From NCBI RefSeq assembly GCF_022965805.1, contig NW_027330847.1, positions 207,621-271,620 on the forward strand: DNA of 64,000 nt, in the 5' to 3' direction. Position 1 is the stretch's first letter, and each line of letters opens with the position of its first letter. This DNA is from Primulina eburnea (taxonomy: Eukaryota; Streptophyta; Magnoliopsida; Lamiales; Gesneriaceae). The translations under genes and the position numbers were made by a program. The notes under the pieces are model-generated. The model worked only from the letters and a program-made list of their open reading frames with translations, was not told the origin of the DNA and ran no database searches. Below are positions 21,892-34,644 of the stretch, piece by piece.

Positions 21892-24800
21892 ATCCCTTCC
21901 CTTCTTAGTCCTAGGCAACCCCAAAATAAAGTCCATAGAAATGTGAGTCCAAGTTCTTTTTAAGAATAGCACGCAAAAATGTTCTCAAAGTTCTATTTAC
22001 CACTTCAGTTTGTCCATCCGTTTGAGGATGACAAGTAGTAGATTACAACAATATTGAGCAAAGTTTAGCCCATAAAGTAATCCAGAAATAAAATCCCTCC
22101 CCTTCTTAGTCCTAGGCAACCCCAAAATAAAGTCCATAGAAATGTCAGTCCAAGTTCTTTTTAAGAGTAGCACGCAAAAGTGTTCTCAAAGTTCTATTTA
22201 CAACTTCAGTTTGTCCATCCGTTTGAGGATGACAAGTAGTAGATTACAACAATATTGAGCAAAGTTTAGCCCATAAAGTAATCTATAAATAGAATCCCTC
22301 CCCTTCTTAGTCCTAGGCAACCCCAAAATAAAGTCCATAGAAATGTCAGTCCAAGTTCTTTTTAAGAATAGCACGCAAAAGTGTTCTCAAAGTTCTATTT
22401 ACAACTTTAGTTTGTCCATCCGTTTGAGGATGACAAGTAGTAGATTACAACAATATTGAACAAGTTTAGCCCATAAAGTAATCCAAAAATAGAATCCCTC
22501 CCCTTCTTAGTCCCAGGCAACACCAAAAATAAAGTGCATAGAAATGTCAATCCAAGTTCTTTTAAGAATACCACGCAAAAGTGTTCCCAAAGTTCTATTT
22601 ACAACTTCAGTTTGTTCATCCGTTTGAGGATGACAAGTAGTAGATTACAACTTTATTATGCAAAGTTTAGCCCATAAAGTAATCCATAAATAGAATCCCT
22701 CCCCTTCTTAGTCCTAGGCAACCCCAAAATAAAGTCCATTGAAATGTCAATTCAAGTTCTTTTTAAGAATAGCACGCAAAAGTGTTCCCAAAGTTCTATT
22801 CACAACTTCAGTTTGTCCATCTGTTTGAGGATGACAAGTAGTAGATTACAATAATATTGAGCAAAGTTTAGCCCATAAAGTAATCCAAAAATAGAATCCC
22901 TCCCCTTCTTAGTCCTAGGCAACCCCAAAATAAAGTCCATAGAAATGTCAGTCCAAGTTCTTTTTAAGAATAGCACGCAAAAGTGTTCTCAAAGTTCTAT
23001 TTACGACTTCATTTTGTCCATCCGTTTGAGGATGACAAGTAGTAGATTACAACAATATGGAGCAAAGTTTAGCCCATAAAGTAATCCAAAAATAGAATCC
23101 CGCCCCTTCTTAGTCCTAGGCAACCCCAAAATAAAGTGCATAGAAATGTCAATCCAAGTTCTTTTAAGAATAGCACGCACAAGTGTTCCCAAAGTTCTAT
23201 TTACAACTTCAGTTTGTCCATCCGTTTGAGGATGACAAGTAGTAGATTACAACAATATTGAGCAAAGTTTAGCCCATAAAGTAATCCAAAAATAGAATCC
23301 CTCCCCTTCTTAGTCCTAGGCAACCCCAAAATAAAGTGCATAGAAATGTCAATCCAAGTTCTTTTAAGAATAGCACGCAAAAGTGTTCTCAAAGTTCTAT
23401 TTACCACTTCAGTTTGTCCATCCGTTTGAGGATGACAAGTAGTAGATTACAACAATATTGAGCAAAGTTTAGCCCATAAAGTAATCCATAAATAAAATCC
23501 CTCCCCTTCTTAGTCCTAGGCAACCCCAAAATAAAGTCGATAGAAATGTCAGTCCAAGTTCTTTTTAAAAGTAGCACGCAAAAGTGTTCCCAAAGTTCTA
23601 TTGACAACTTCAGTTTGTCCATCCGTTTGAGGATGACAAGTAGTAGATTACAACAATATGGAGCAAAGTTTAGCCCATAAAGTAATCCAAGTTCTTTTTA
23701 AGAATAACACGCAAAAGTGTTCCCAAAGTTCTATTTACAACTTCAGTTTGTCCATCTGTTTGAGGATGACAAGTAGTAGATTACAACAATATTGAGCAAA
23801 GTTTAGCCCATAAAGTAATCCAAAAATAGAATCCCTCCCCTTCTTAGTCCTAGGCAACCCCAAAATAAAGTGCATAGAAATGTCAATCAAAGTTCTTTTA
23901 AGAATAGCACGCAAAAGTGTTCTCAAAGTTCTATTTACAACTTCAGTTTGTCCATCCGTTTGAGGATGACAAGTAGTAGATTACAAAAATATTGAGCAAA
24001 GTTTAGCCCATAGAGTAATCCAGAAATAAAATCCCTCCCCTTCTTAGTCCTAGGCAACCCCAAAATAAAGTCCATAGAAATGTCAGTCCAAGTTCTTTTA
24101 AGAATAGCACGCAAAAGTGTTCACAAAGTTCTATTGACAACTTCAGTTTGTCCATCCGTTTGAGGATGACAAGTAGTGGATTACAACAATATGGAGCAAA
24201 GTTTAGCCCATAAAGTAATCCAAATATAAAATCCCTCCCCTTCTTAGTCCTAGGCAACCCCAAAATAAAGTCCATAGAAATGTCATGTCCAAGTTCTTTT
24301 TAAGAGTAGCACGCAAAAGTGTTCTCAAAGTTCTATTTACCACTTCAGTTTGTCCATCCGTTTGAGGATGACAAGTAGTAGATTACAACAATATTGAGCA
24401 AAGTTTAGTCCATAAAATAATCCAGAAATAAAATCCCTCCCCTTCTTAGTCCTAGGCAACCCCAAAATAAAGTCCATAGAAATGTCAGTCCAAGTTCTTT
24501 TTAAGAGTAGCACGCAAAAGTGTTCTCAAAGTTCTATTTACAACTTCAGTTTGTCCATCCGTTTGAGGATAACAAGTAGTAGATTACAACAATATTGAGC
24601 AAAGTTTAGCCCATAAAGTAATCTATAAATAGAATCCCTCCCCTTCTTAGTCCTAGGCAACCCCAAAATAAAGTCCATTGAAATGTCAATTCAAGTTCTT
24701 TTTAAGAATAGCACGCAAAAGTGTTCCCAAAGTTCTATTGACAACTTCAGTTTGTCCATCTGTTTGAGGATGACAAGTAGTAGATTACAATAATATTGAG

Positions 24801-27800
24801 CAAAGTTTAGCCCATAAAGTAATCCAAAAATAGAATCCCTCCCCTTCTTAGTCCTAGGCAACCCCAAAATAAAGTCCATAGAAATGTCAGTCCAAGTTCT
24901 TTTTAAGAATAGCACGCAAAAGTGTTCTCAAAGTTCTATTTACAACTTCATTTTGTCCATCCGTTTGAGGATGACAACTAGTAGATTACAACAATATGGA
25001 GCAAAGTTTAGCCCATAAAGTAATCCAAAAATAGAATCCCACCCCTTCTTAGTCCTAGGCAACCCCAAAATAAAGTGCATAGAAATGTCAATCCAAGTTC
25101 TTTTAAGAATAGCACGCACAAGTGTTCCCAAAGTTCTATTTACAACTTCAGTTTGTCCATCCGTTTGAGGATGACAAGTAGTAGATTACAACAATATTGA
25201 GCAAAGTTTAGCCCATAAAGTAATCCAAAAATAGAATCCCTCCCCTTCTTAGTCCTAGGCAACCCCAAATTAAAGTGCATAGAAATGTCAATCCAAGTTC
25301 TTTTAAGAATAGCACGCAAAAGTGTTCTCAAAGTTCTATTTACCACTTCAGTTTGTCCATCCGTTTGAGGATGACAAGTAGTATATTACAACAATATTGA
25401 GCAAAGTTTAGCCCATAAAGTAATCCAGAAATAAAATCCCTCCCCTTCTTAGTCCTAGGCAACCCCAAAATAAAGTCCATAGAAATGTCAGTCCAAGTTC
25501 TTTTTAAAAGTAGCACGCAAAAGTGTTCCCAAAGTTCTATTGACAACTTCAGTTTGTCCATCCGTTTGAGGATGACAAGTAGTAGATTACAACAATATGG
25601 AGCAAAGTTTAGCCCATAAAGTAATCCAAGTTCTTTTTAAGAATAGCACGCAAAAGTGTTCCCAAAGTTCTATTTACAACTTCAGTTTGTCCATCTGTTT
25701 GAGGATGACAAGTAGTAGATTACAACAATATTGAGCAAAGTTTAGCCCATAAAGTAATCCAAAAATAGAATCCCTCCCCTTCTTAGTCCTAGGCAACCCC
25801 AAAATAAATTGCATAGAAATGTCAATCAAAGTTCTTTTAAGAATAGCACGCAAAAGTGTTCTCAAAGTTCTATTTACAACTTCAGTTTGTCCATCCGTTT
25901 GAGGATGACAAGTAGTAGATTACAAAAATATTGAGCAAAGTTTAGCCCATAGAGTAATCCAGAAATAAAATCCCTCCCCTTCTTAGTCCTAGGCAACCCC
26001 AAAATAAAGTCCATAGAAATGTCAGTCCAAGTTCTTTTAAGAATAGCACGCAAAAGTGTTCACAAAGTTCTATTGACAACTTCAGTTTGTCCATCCGTTT
26101 GAGGATGACAAGTAGTGGATTACAACAATATGGAGCAAAGTTTAGCCCATAAAGTAATCCAAATATAAAATCCCTCCCCTTCTTAGTCCTAGGCAACCCC
26201 AAAATAAAGTCCATAGAAATGTCAGTCCAAGTTCTTTTTAAGAGTAGCACGCAAAAGTGTTCTCAAAGTTCTATTTACCACTTCAGTTTGTCCATCCGTT
26301 TGAGGATGACAAGTAGTAGATTACAACAATATTGAGCAAAGTTTAGTCCATAAAATAATCCAGAAATAAAATCCCTCCCCTTCTTAGTCCTAGGCAACCC
26401 CAAAATAAAGTCCTTAGAAATGTCAGTCCAAGTTCTTTTTAAGAGTAGCAGGCAAAAGTGTTCTCAAAGTTCTATTTACAACTTCAGTTTGTCCATCCGT
26501 TTGAGGATAACAAGTAGTAGATTACAACAATATTGAGCAAAGTTTAGCCCATAAAGTAATCTATAAATAGAATCCCTCCCCTTCTTAGCCCTAGGCAACC
26601 CCAAAATAAAGTCCATAGAAATGTCAGTCCAAGTTCTTTTTAAGAATAGCACGCAAAAGTGTTCTCAAAGTTCTATTTACAACTTTAGTTTGTCCATCCG
26701 TTTGAGGATGACAAGTAGTAGATTACAACAATATTGAACAAGTTTAGCCCATAAAGTAATCCAAAAATAGAATCCCTCCCCTTCTTAGTCCTAGGCAACC
26801 CCAAAAATAAAGTGCATAGAAATGTCAATCCAAGTTCTTTTAAGAATAGCACGCAAAAGTGTTCCCAAAGTTCTATTTACAACTTCAGTTTGTTCATCCG
26901 TTTGAGGATGACAAGTAGTAGATTACAACTTTATTGTGCAAAGTTTAGCCCATAAAGTATACCATAAATAGAATCCCTCCCCTTCTTAGTCCTAGGCAAC
27001 CCCAAAATAAAGTCCATTGAAATGTCAATTCAAGTTCTTTTTAAGAATAGCACGCAAAAGTGTTCCCAAAGTTCTATTGACAACTTCAGTTTGTCCATCT
27101 GTTTGAGGATGACAAGTAGTAGATTACAATAATATTGAGCAAAGTTTAGCCCATAAAGTAATCCAAAAATAGAATCCCTCCCCTTCTTAGTCCTAGGCAA
27201 CCCCAAAATAAAGTCCATAGAAATGTCAGTCCAAGTTCTTTTTAAGAATAGCACGCAAAAGTGTTCTCAAAGTTCTATTTACAACTTCATTTTGTCCATC
27301 CGTTTGAGGATGACAACTAGTAGATTACAACAATATGGAGCAAAGTTTAGCCCATAAAGTAATCCAAAAATAGAATCCCGCCCCTTCTTAGTCCTAGGCA
27401 ACCCCAAAATAAAGTGCATAGAAATGTCAATCCAAGTTCTTTTAAGAATAGCACGCACAAGTGTTCCCAAAGTTCTATTTACAACTTCAGTTTGTCCATC
27501 CGTTTGAGGATGACAAGTAGTAGATTACAACAATATTGAGCAAAGTTTAGCCCATAAAGTAATCCAAAAATAGAATCCCTCCCCTTCTTAGTCCTAGGCA
27601 ACCCCAAATTAAAGTGCATAGAAATGTCAATCCAAGTTCTTTTAAGAATAGCACGCAAAAGTGTTCTCAAAGTTCTATTTACCACTTCAGTTTGTCCATC
27701 CGTTTGAGGATGACAAGTAGTATATTACAACAATATTGAGCAAAGTTTAGCCCATAAAGTAATCCAGAAATAAAATCCCTCCCCTTCTTAGTCCTAGGCA

Positions 27801-28608
27801 ACCCCAAAATAAAGTCCATAGAAATGTCAGTCCAAGTTCTTTTTAAAAGTAGCACGCAAAAGTGTTCCCAAAGTTCTATTGACAACTTCAGTTTGTCCAT
27901 CCGTTTGAGGATGACAAGTAGTAGATTACAACAATATGGAGCAAAGTTTAGCCCATAAAGTAATCCAAGTTCTTTTTAAGAATAGCACGCAAAAGTGTTC
28001 CCAAAGTTCTATTTACAACTTCAGTTTGTCCATCTGTTTGAGGATGACAAGTAGTAGATTACAACAATATTGAGCAAAGTTTAGCCCATAAAGTAATCCA
28101 AAAATAGAATCCCTCCCCTTCTTAGTCCTAGGCAACCCCAAAATAAAGTGCATAGAAATGTCAATCAAAGTTCTTTTAAGAATAGCACGCAAAAGTGTTC
28201 TCAAAGTTCTATTTACAACTTCAGTTTGTCCATCCGTTTGAGGATGACAAGTAGTAGATTACAAAAATATTGAGCAAAGTTTAGCCCATAGAGTAATCCA
28301 GAAATAAAATCCCTCCCCTTCTTAGTCCTAGGCAACCCCAAAATAAAGTCCATAGAAATGTCAGTCCAAGTTCTTTTAAGAATAGCACGCAAAAGTGTTC
28401 ACAAAGTTCTATTGACAACTTCAGTTTGTCCATCCGTTTGAGGATGACAAGTAGTGGATTACAACAATATGGAGCAAAGTTTAGCCCATAAAGTAATCCA
28501 AAAATAAAATCCCTCCCCTTCTTAGTCCTAGGCAACCCCAAAATAAAGTCCATAGAAATGTCAGTCCAAGTTCTTTTTAAGAATAGAACGCAAAAGTGTT
28601 CCAAAAGT
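21892..28608 (-). repeat. Integrase-derived satellite, segment B
   Basis: About 33-34 monomers of the same satellite and orientation as segment A, with which it was contiguous before G1 inserted. Frequent variant monomers include ones with TTGAACAAGTTTAGC and ACAACTTTATT. A shortened monomer of about 132 bp recurs near 23685, 25625 and 27965. Minus-strand ORFs are fossil readings of the integrase. It ends at 28608 where the G3 LTR begins. Confidence 0.93.
22300..28600. repeat. Higher-order blocks in segment B (1939 and 2339 bp)
   Basis: The same ordered set of variant monomers recurs three times. Positions 23001, 24940 and 27279 correspond, as do 23735, 25674 and 28013, giving offsets of 1939 and 2339 bp. 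The 400-bp difference equals two monomers. The variants AACTTTAG and GAACAAGTTTAGC occur at 22403/22455 and 26681/26734 (offset 4278) but are absent from the middle block, so two monomers were lost there. Confidence 0.8.
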
Positions 28609-30618
28609 TGTGGGGACCAGGACGCTAATCATCTTCTTAATCCTCGTTGGGATTTAATTACCAGTTATGATAAACAGGGTCTAAAAATTTTTCTTTTTAA
28701 AATGTAACTGCGGAAGGTAATGGAATCTAAACAATATACATCTCTGTATAAAAACTACAGTTCAGATGAAAAGTACAACACTCTACAACCTAAATCTAGG
28801 GTTCAATTACTAATTTCAAGTATTAAAATCAAATCTATCCAAGTCCGGAATCACCACGCTAATCTCGTCTTCTCTCGTCGTCTTCTCGACCCTGATCCTG
28901 TCCCACCTGTTGTCATGCACACATACAAAACAAGACAACAGCCGGATAACTCCGGTGAGAATAAATCCCAGTATAAAACATGGTAAACATGCATATACAC
29001 ATAATAATTCATGGAACATACTATCATGAATAAAAGCAAAGACAATAGTAATAGATTTCATCATCTATGAACTCTAATCTAACTAAACATGCAATTCAAA
29101 TCAGATAAACATGCATGTAAATAATCTAAAACATGAAACATGCTGTCATGACTGAAAGTAATAACAATAGGTCCCATAGTCTATGAAACCAATTCATCTA
29201 CGCATGCTGTTCTAATCAAATCATGTCTAGACTTGACTCAACTATAACTCTAGGGATCCCGGGGTGAATAAGACGTCACTGACTGTCACCTACCCAACCA
29301 CTCGGGGCGACTGTACGTCTTATTTCTAGACTTCGGTCCGAACTGTATCGACGGCTGGCAATAGGAGTAATGGCTACTCCTAAGTTGAGATACACCGAAC
29401 GTCTAGAAGTCTGACAATGGCTGTCAAGACTTTCCTATCTTAAATGCAATGAATAACAATCTGTAAACAAAGCATAATCATATTCATAACTGAATATCAC
29501 AATTATCTTACATGCTTGAATACAATTCTATAATCAAAGCATAATCATAATAAAATATAGACAACAGTCTAGTATGTGATTTTGTTGGGAAACTCAAATG
29601 AGATTTCATTTGAGTTGGGACTTCCCGAATATCACATGCATTATACCTTTGTCGTCCCGGTCTGACGATGACGAAGACCTGTATTCAAATTTGTCCATCT
29701 CAAATCTGAAATGACAATATCGAATACACTGTATCAGTAAATAATTCAATATTCAATCTGCTCTGATCAATACTCAATTCAGTATACAATCTGATCAATA
29801 TCTGAACAAGATGAAATCTGAGTCATATCAATAATATCACAATCTAATCGAAAACATATCTGAATCTGATCAATCTAAATCAACTGATGTTTCGACGACA
29901 TACTAATACAATCTGAATAACCCCATCAATCTGAACATCACAAATATAATACTGGAACTCGTAATCTGAGTCAACATAATTCATGCTCTGAATATTAACA
30001 CAATTCTGATATAGAATCTCAGTCAATATCTTTCAAAAATCATAACAATTACAGAAACGGTCTGTTCTTTAATCTGACTTCAATTCTATAATATTTACGG
30101 TAGCAGAAACACTATATCTGAATCATATTCAAATCTGACAATATCATAAATTCAAATCTTGTCTAAACGTAACAAAACTTACGTTCAGTTGTAGCCTGCG
30201 TTGATAGGAACACAATACCGAAGTCGGATTCAAAATCAGACAGATAGATTTCTCGCAATCAATTTCTAAACTCAAGAAATGAGCCTTTTTCCCCAAAGCC
30301 TTCCTTCGAGCAAATTCTGAATCTAATTTCATTCATTTACATACATATATATATCCACATGCATGAATCAAGAAACGTGGCACACTCTCAAATTTTTGCC
30401 CATTTCTATCAAAATTACGAAAATGCCATTGCCTCCAATAATTACGAAAATGCCATTGCCTCCAATAATTACGAAAATGCCATTGCCATCAAATAATTAC
30501 GAAAATGCCATTTCCATCAAATAATTACGAAAATGCAATCCGAAAATCACAAAAATGCCATTCAATAATTTAAATCAATTATTTAATTTTCGGGTTCTCA
30601 CAAAAATGATGACATCTC
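28609..30618 (-). mobile_element. G3: solo gypsy LTR, minus strand, split by copia C1
   Basis: The plus strand starts TGTGGGGACC (reverse complement of the LTR end). It contains the reverse complement of the conserved hairpin pair (28907-28955) and of the AATAAGACG inverted repeat (near 29268-29325), then ACGTGGCAC and a TATATATA run (near 30345). The last bases to the LTR tip are on the far side of copia C1, at 40092-40101 (GGGCCTTACA). The minus-strand start is thus TGTAAGGCCCGAGAT, like the other gypsy LTRs. Total length is about 2020 bp. Flanks AAAGT (28604-28608) and AAAAT (40102-40106) are a probable mutated target duplication. There is no internal domain. Confidence 0.85.
30413..30543 (+). 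repeat. 27-28-bp tandem repeat inside G3 LTR
   Basis: Four and a half units of AATTACGAAAATGCCATTG plus CCTCCAAT or CCATCAAAT. It lies about 60 bp from the TATA-like run, on its upstream side in LTR orientation, where G1, G2 and G4 have their GC-rich dyads. Unlike those it is AT-rich. Confidence 0.85.
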
Positions 30619-32816
30619 TGTTAGAGTAGGTGCCCGTCGAGCCAAGTGTTGGCCGAGTGTTCACAATGAAACTCTATGTATAAGCAATCTTTATTTTAAT
30701 AATATTTGAAATTATTATTTTGGCAAATCTTTATCTGTATACCCATGCTAGCTGCATAGATAAAGCCCTTGAATATACAAATAGTAGAAAGAATATGAGA
30801 TGCTCATATGATGAGTATCATGAAACTCATATTTGTAATACTGTATATTCTAAACAGTTCCTAGTCGATTCAGCCGCCACTAAGAAGGATATAGGCCGCT
30901 AGAGTTCGAGACTAGTATCTGCGATGTGAGTACCATGTTTCATTGGTAGGGGACATTGTGATGTCCGAACATGCAGATAGGTGCACCTTGTAGAGTGCAC
31001 TGAACAACCCTCCATAAAAGGACTTTCCAAGTGGTTCTCACTTATCGAGTGGAAATGTCCTAGTTTATGGTTGTACAGAATTAGTCCTTATGACCCGGGA
31101 CAACATTGAGACTCTATGTGCTAGAATTACACTTTGACTTGTTTACCGACTCTTATGGGGTCATCAGGTGGCAAGGTTGGGTGTTCTGTCGAAACACATA
31201 GGAGTCGATGCATTGTAGTCGGGGATTCACCGCTTACCTTCGGGTATGGATATCCTATGTGTTATCATGTGTATGTAGATCGAAATCTCTGGCCAGAGTA
31301 TGGTTGTAATTATGAAAGGTGTTTCATAGATTACACCATCGATGCAACTACGACATGACACATAGTATCGATTCATTGACAACTCTCGATAAACCAATGG
31401 TTGTCGAATCGATCGGGATATATGAGTTGAAGGGACCGTACTGTGCGCTAACCATAATTGAATGGTTCTTGCAGGCACTATCATGTGATACCTAGGGAAT
31501 CACGTAAGCGATGCTGCTAGGCGTTTAACGTGATTGGTTGGGTACTATCAGACTTGAGTTCTGACGTTCTTATTATCAAGGTGTTGATAAGTAAGAATGG
31601 AGCAATTAGGGTATGCTCGAATAAGGACATGTTTAGTCCGAATCACATGGAGATGTGAACCCACGGCTAGTTGTATCAATGAACCATTGAGGGCCACACA
31701 AGTACTAGCTTTGTAAATCCCGATGAGAAGTAAAATAGTTCAATGTGTTGAACGGCTTATAAAGGAGTTTATAAGCGTAAGTAAAATTAGAAGTTTGACT
31801 TCTATAAAGGAGAAAATGGTTCAATGTGTTGAACGGCTTATAAATGTGTTTATAAGCGTAAAGAAAAATAGAAGTATGACTTCTATGAGAGAAATATAAA
31901 TTTTAATTTATGAAAGTGTTCCTAGATTAAAATTTGGCCAAGTAAATAATGTAGTTGAAAATTGTGATTTTCATAAACATTATTGGGGACTAAATTAAAT
32001 TAATTCAAGTGTTGAATTAATTAAACACTAGTAGACCTAGTAGAGTCTAAATAATTAAAATTAATTCAAGTGTTGAATTAATTAAATAATATTGAGTCTT
32101 GTAGAGCTCAATTAAAATAATTATTTAACTAGTGGGACTTGAATAAATTCAAGTAGTATTTAATTAATCTCAAATATGTTTGAGATAATTAAAATTTAGT
32201 CCATGGTTTTTAATGTGTTAAAAACCATATAATATATGTGAGACATGCTAGGGTTTGCATGCTTGGGAGGTGAAGAGTCTTGAATACTTTTGATTAAAAA
32301 ATTGCAAAGGCATACAACTTTTGTATCTAACTTTTTGCAACCCCAAGAGAACTCTTCCCTCCTCCATTCCACTCAACTTGGCCGAAAATTCTCCTCCCAA
32401 TTTCTCTCCATTTTTCTCTTCTTGTGTGTTCTTCAATTTGTTGAGGAACACTACACTTCTCTTTGAAAAATCCTCACATTTTTCTAGTGCAAATTGTGAG
32501 GGGATCTACCTAGTTGGTGGTGGGCCTAATTTGAAGGAAAGCTTCAAGGATTTGGAGGAGAGCTTGTAGATTCATCTTCCATTCAAGAGCTTTGTTGCTA
32601 GTCAACAAAGTTGGAGCCACAATCAACTTTTAAAGTTGATAGGTAAAATTTTCTCAACACCCTATGCTTGAAAGTTGAGATTTTTGTATATGTTTGCACA
32701 ACTAGTACATGGTGTTCATTTTTGATAAATATTCTTGAAAAATTTCGGTTTTCATGATTAATAAAATATTTTGTGCTTCCGTTGCGATTTTGAACACCGT
32801 ATATCGATCCCTTTCA
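30619..32816 (+). repeat. C1 5' LTR
   Basis: 2198 bp, TGTTAGAGTAGG to CCCTTTCA, matched by 37892-40086. It holds AT-rich blocks with short repeated phrases (GTTCAATGTGTTGAACGGC twice near 31740 and 31820; AATTCAAGTGTTGAATTAAT twice near 32000 and 32065). ORFs here, for example near 31134 and 31484, repeat in the 3' LTR and have no family match. Confidence 0.95.
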
Positions 32817-32818
32817 AG

Positions 32819-32831
32819 TGGTATCAAGAGC
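32819..32831 (+). other. Primer-binding site (C1)
   Basis: TGGTATCAAGAGC two bases after the LTR end. It resembles the initiator tRNA-Met complement TGGTATCAGAGC with one extra A. Confidence 0.75.
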
Positions 32832-34644
32832 TAAGGTTACTAGTTTTTGTGCAACATATACAAGATATTATATTGAGGGCGATTTCTAACCGTTTGAGAT
32901 AAAAATTTGCAACAAAACCGAGGCCTTCTTGTGGGGAATTTCGGGCAGCATGTTGCTGCCCGTTTCGGGCAGCTCGGGCTGCCCGAGGGCTGCCCATTTC
33001 GGGCAGCAAGGGCAGCCCGAGGGGCTGCCCGAACAGCCCCTAAAGTTTAACAAAAAAAAAAAATTTTTTGCATGTTGGCCGGAATGTTGGCCGGAATCCG
33101 GCGACGGAACTCCGGCGACGGCGATGACGACTAGGGTTTCCAAAAGTGTTTTGGAATATCAAAGTGTCATGGGCCTTGAGTTGTTGGGCCATTAGATGGT
33201 CAACATATTTGTGAATTTTAAATGGGCCAAAATGTTTTTGGTGAAAAATAAGTTTTTGGGCCCTTAAGTTTAAAATTACAAAAGTTGCAAATTTTTCTCA
33301 TAAAATAAATAATTGAAGTTGGACTTTAATTATTTATAGTAAATTGTGATTTATAAGAAATTCGGTTATAAATAAATTAATTGGAAAGTAGACAAAGGTG
33401 TTTGTATACTTTGTTAATTTAGTTTATAATCGTGGCGGTTAGTGATTGGTTCAAGATATATAATATTGGATCAATTAATTATTGTGATAATTAATTGATG
33501 GTGTATGATATGTGATATTATGCATGAAGGATGATCAAAAGCCCAAGCCCAATTTGCTAGGTGTATGCTAGGATATTTGTGTTGTATGATTGTAATAATT
33601 ATCAATTTAAAGTGGGCTTGGTTTATGGCCCGTTCCCACCCCATGAGATGTATCCCTATGTGCCATGGATATTTATTTGTAAATATTAGAATAGGGGAAG
33701 ATCAAGATTGGAAGATGGTGGCCTTGGTGATTATGAAGATCGAAGACATGTAATATTGGATGCTAATGTAATAGTATAGTTGCATTGCATCCCGTGCATT
33801 TACCCTAGGATTGGACCTAGGCCCGTGTTTGGCTCACACGGGCCATTAGTACTTGGGGCGATTGATCATCCTTGTATTGTTTTCTATTTATAATATATGC
33901 ATGATATGTTATAAATAATGAGTATGTGCGTTATTATTATTATAATAACAAAGTTGCATGAATCCGGCAAACATACGATCAAACATGGCGACCTTTTAAA
34001 ATAAAATTAATGATGAGACCTTTCAAAATTAAAAACCCTCATTTTGAATAAGATTCAAAATTAATATCAAGCCCGAAAAGGGGAATTATAAATTTGTTTA
34101 TAATTTCCTTGTCTTCCATCGACAATGGGTGCATGATGAACGCTACCCGTACTCGGGGCTCGGCTCATATTATTGGGGGGGCCCTGGGTGCCGGAAAGCT
34201 GTGACATCCATTGACATGGTGATGTGAACTACGTGGAACTCCCATGATTTCGGCTCATATTATTGAGGGAACTCATGGCGACCGTCCATTAAGGTTCAAC
34301 ATCGATGGGTAAGGCTTGACACGTGAAGATGAACGACGTCATATTATTGGGTCCTAATCAAACGTGAGACAAAAGTTTACGTAGAGGGTTGCATTGTGAT
34401 GCAATTGGAAACTACCTTTTAGGAATTGTGATTGGCTGATATTATTCGGGATCACAATTCGTTAATTGGACCTTACGTACCTACTGAGGAAAGGAGTTTC
34501 CCGTTTTCACTAGAGGGTAGTGAAAGATGTCAAAACAGTGGGAGCAAATATTTATGAAGTAAAAGTCCAAACTTCATATCTTACTAAATATTTAAAATAG
34601 TCATCAACATTTATCTGTTTTACTTTTCAGTACAAATTTTGACA
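32832..34644 (+). other. C1 long untranslated leader
   Basis: About 1.8 kb with no convincing gene. It holds a cluster of GC-rich inverted repeats at 32942-33035 (for example CGGGCAGC at 32942-32949 with GCTGCCCG at 32955-32962). A 9-bp perfect hairpin pairs GGCCCGTGT (33820-33828) with ACACGGGCC (33836-33844). Four ATATTATT motifs lie at 34167, 34257, 34341 and 34439, about 90 bp apart. A long structured leader could be a packaging or translation control region; this is inferred. Confidence 0.6.

Noticed and set aside
30603..30618. A unique 16-bp spacer between a solo LTR and the copia element
   Set aside because: It is better explained as part of the G3 LTR tip, continued at 40092 after the copia insertion.
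31134..31484. ORFs of 74-85 codons in the copia LTR, repeated at 38407-38757 and in part at 59984
   Set aside because: They lie in non-coding LTR sequence, on both strands, with no domain or motif; their repetition is due to the LTR copies.
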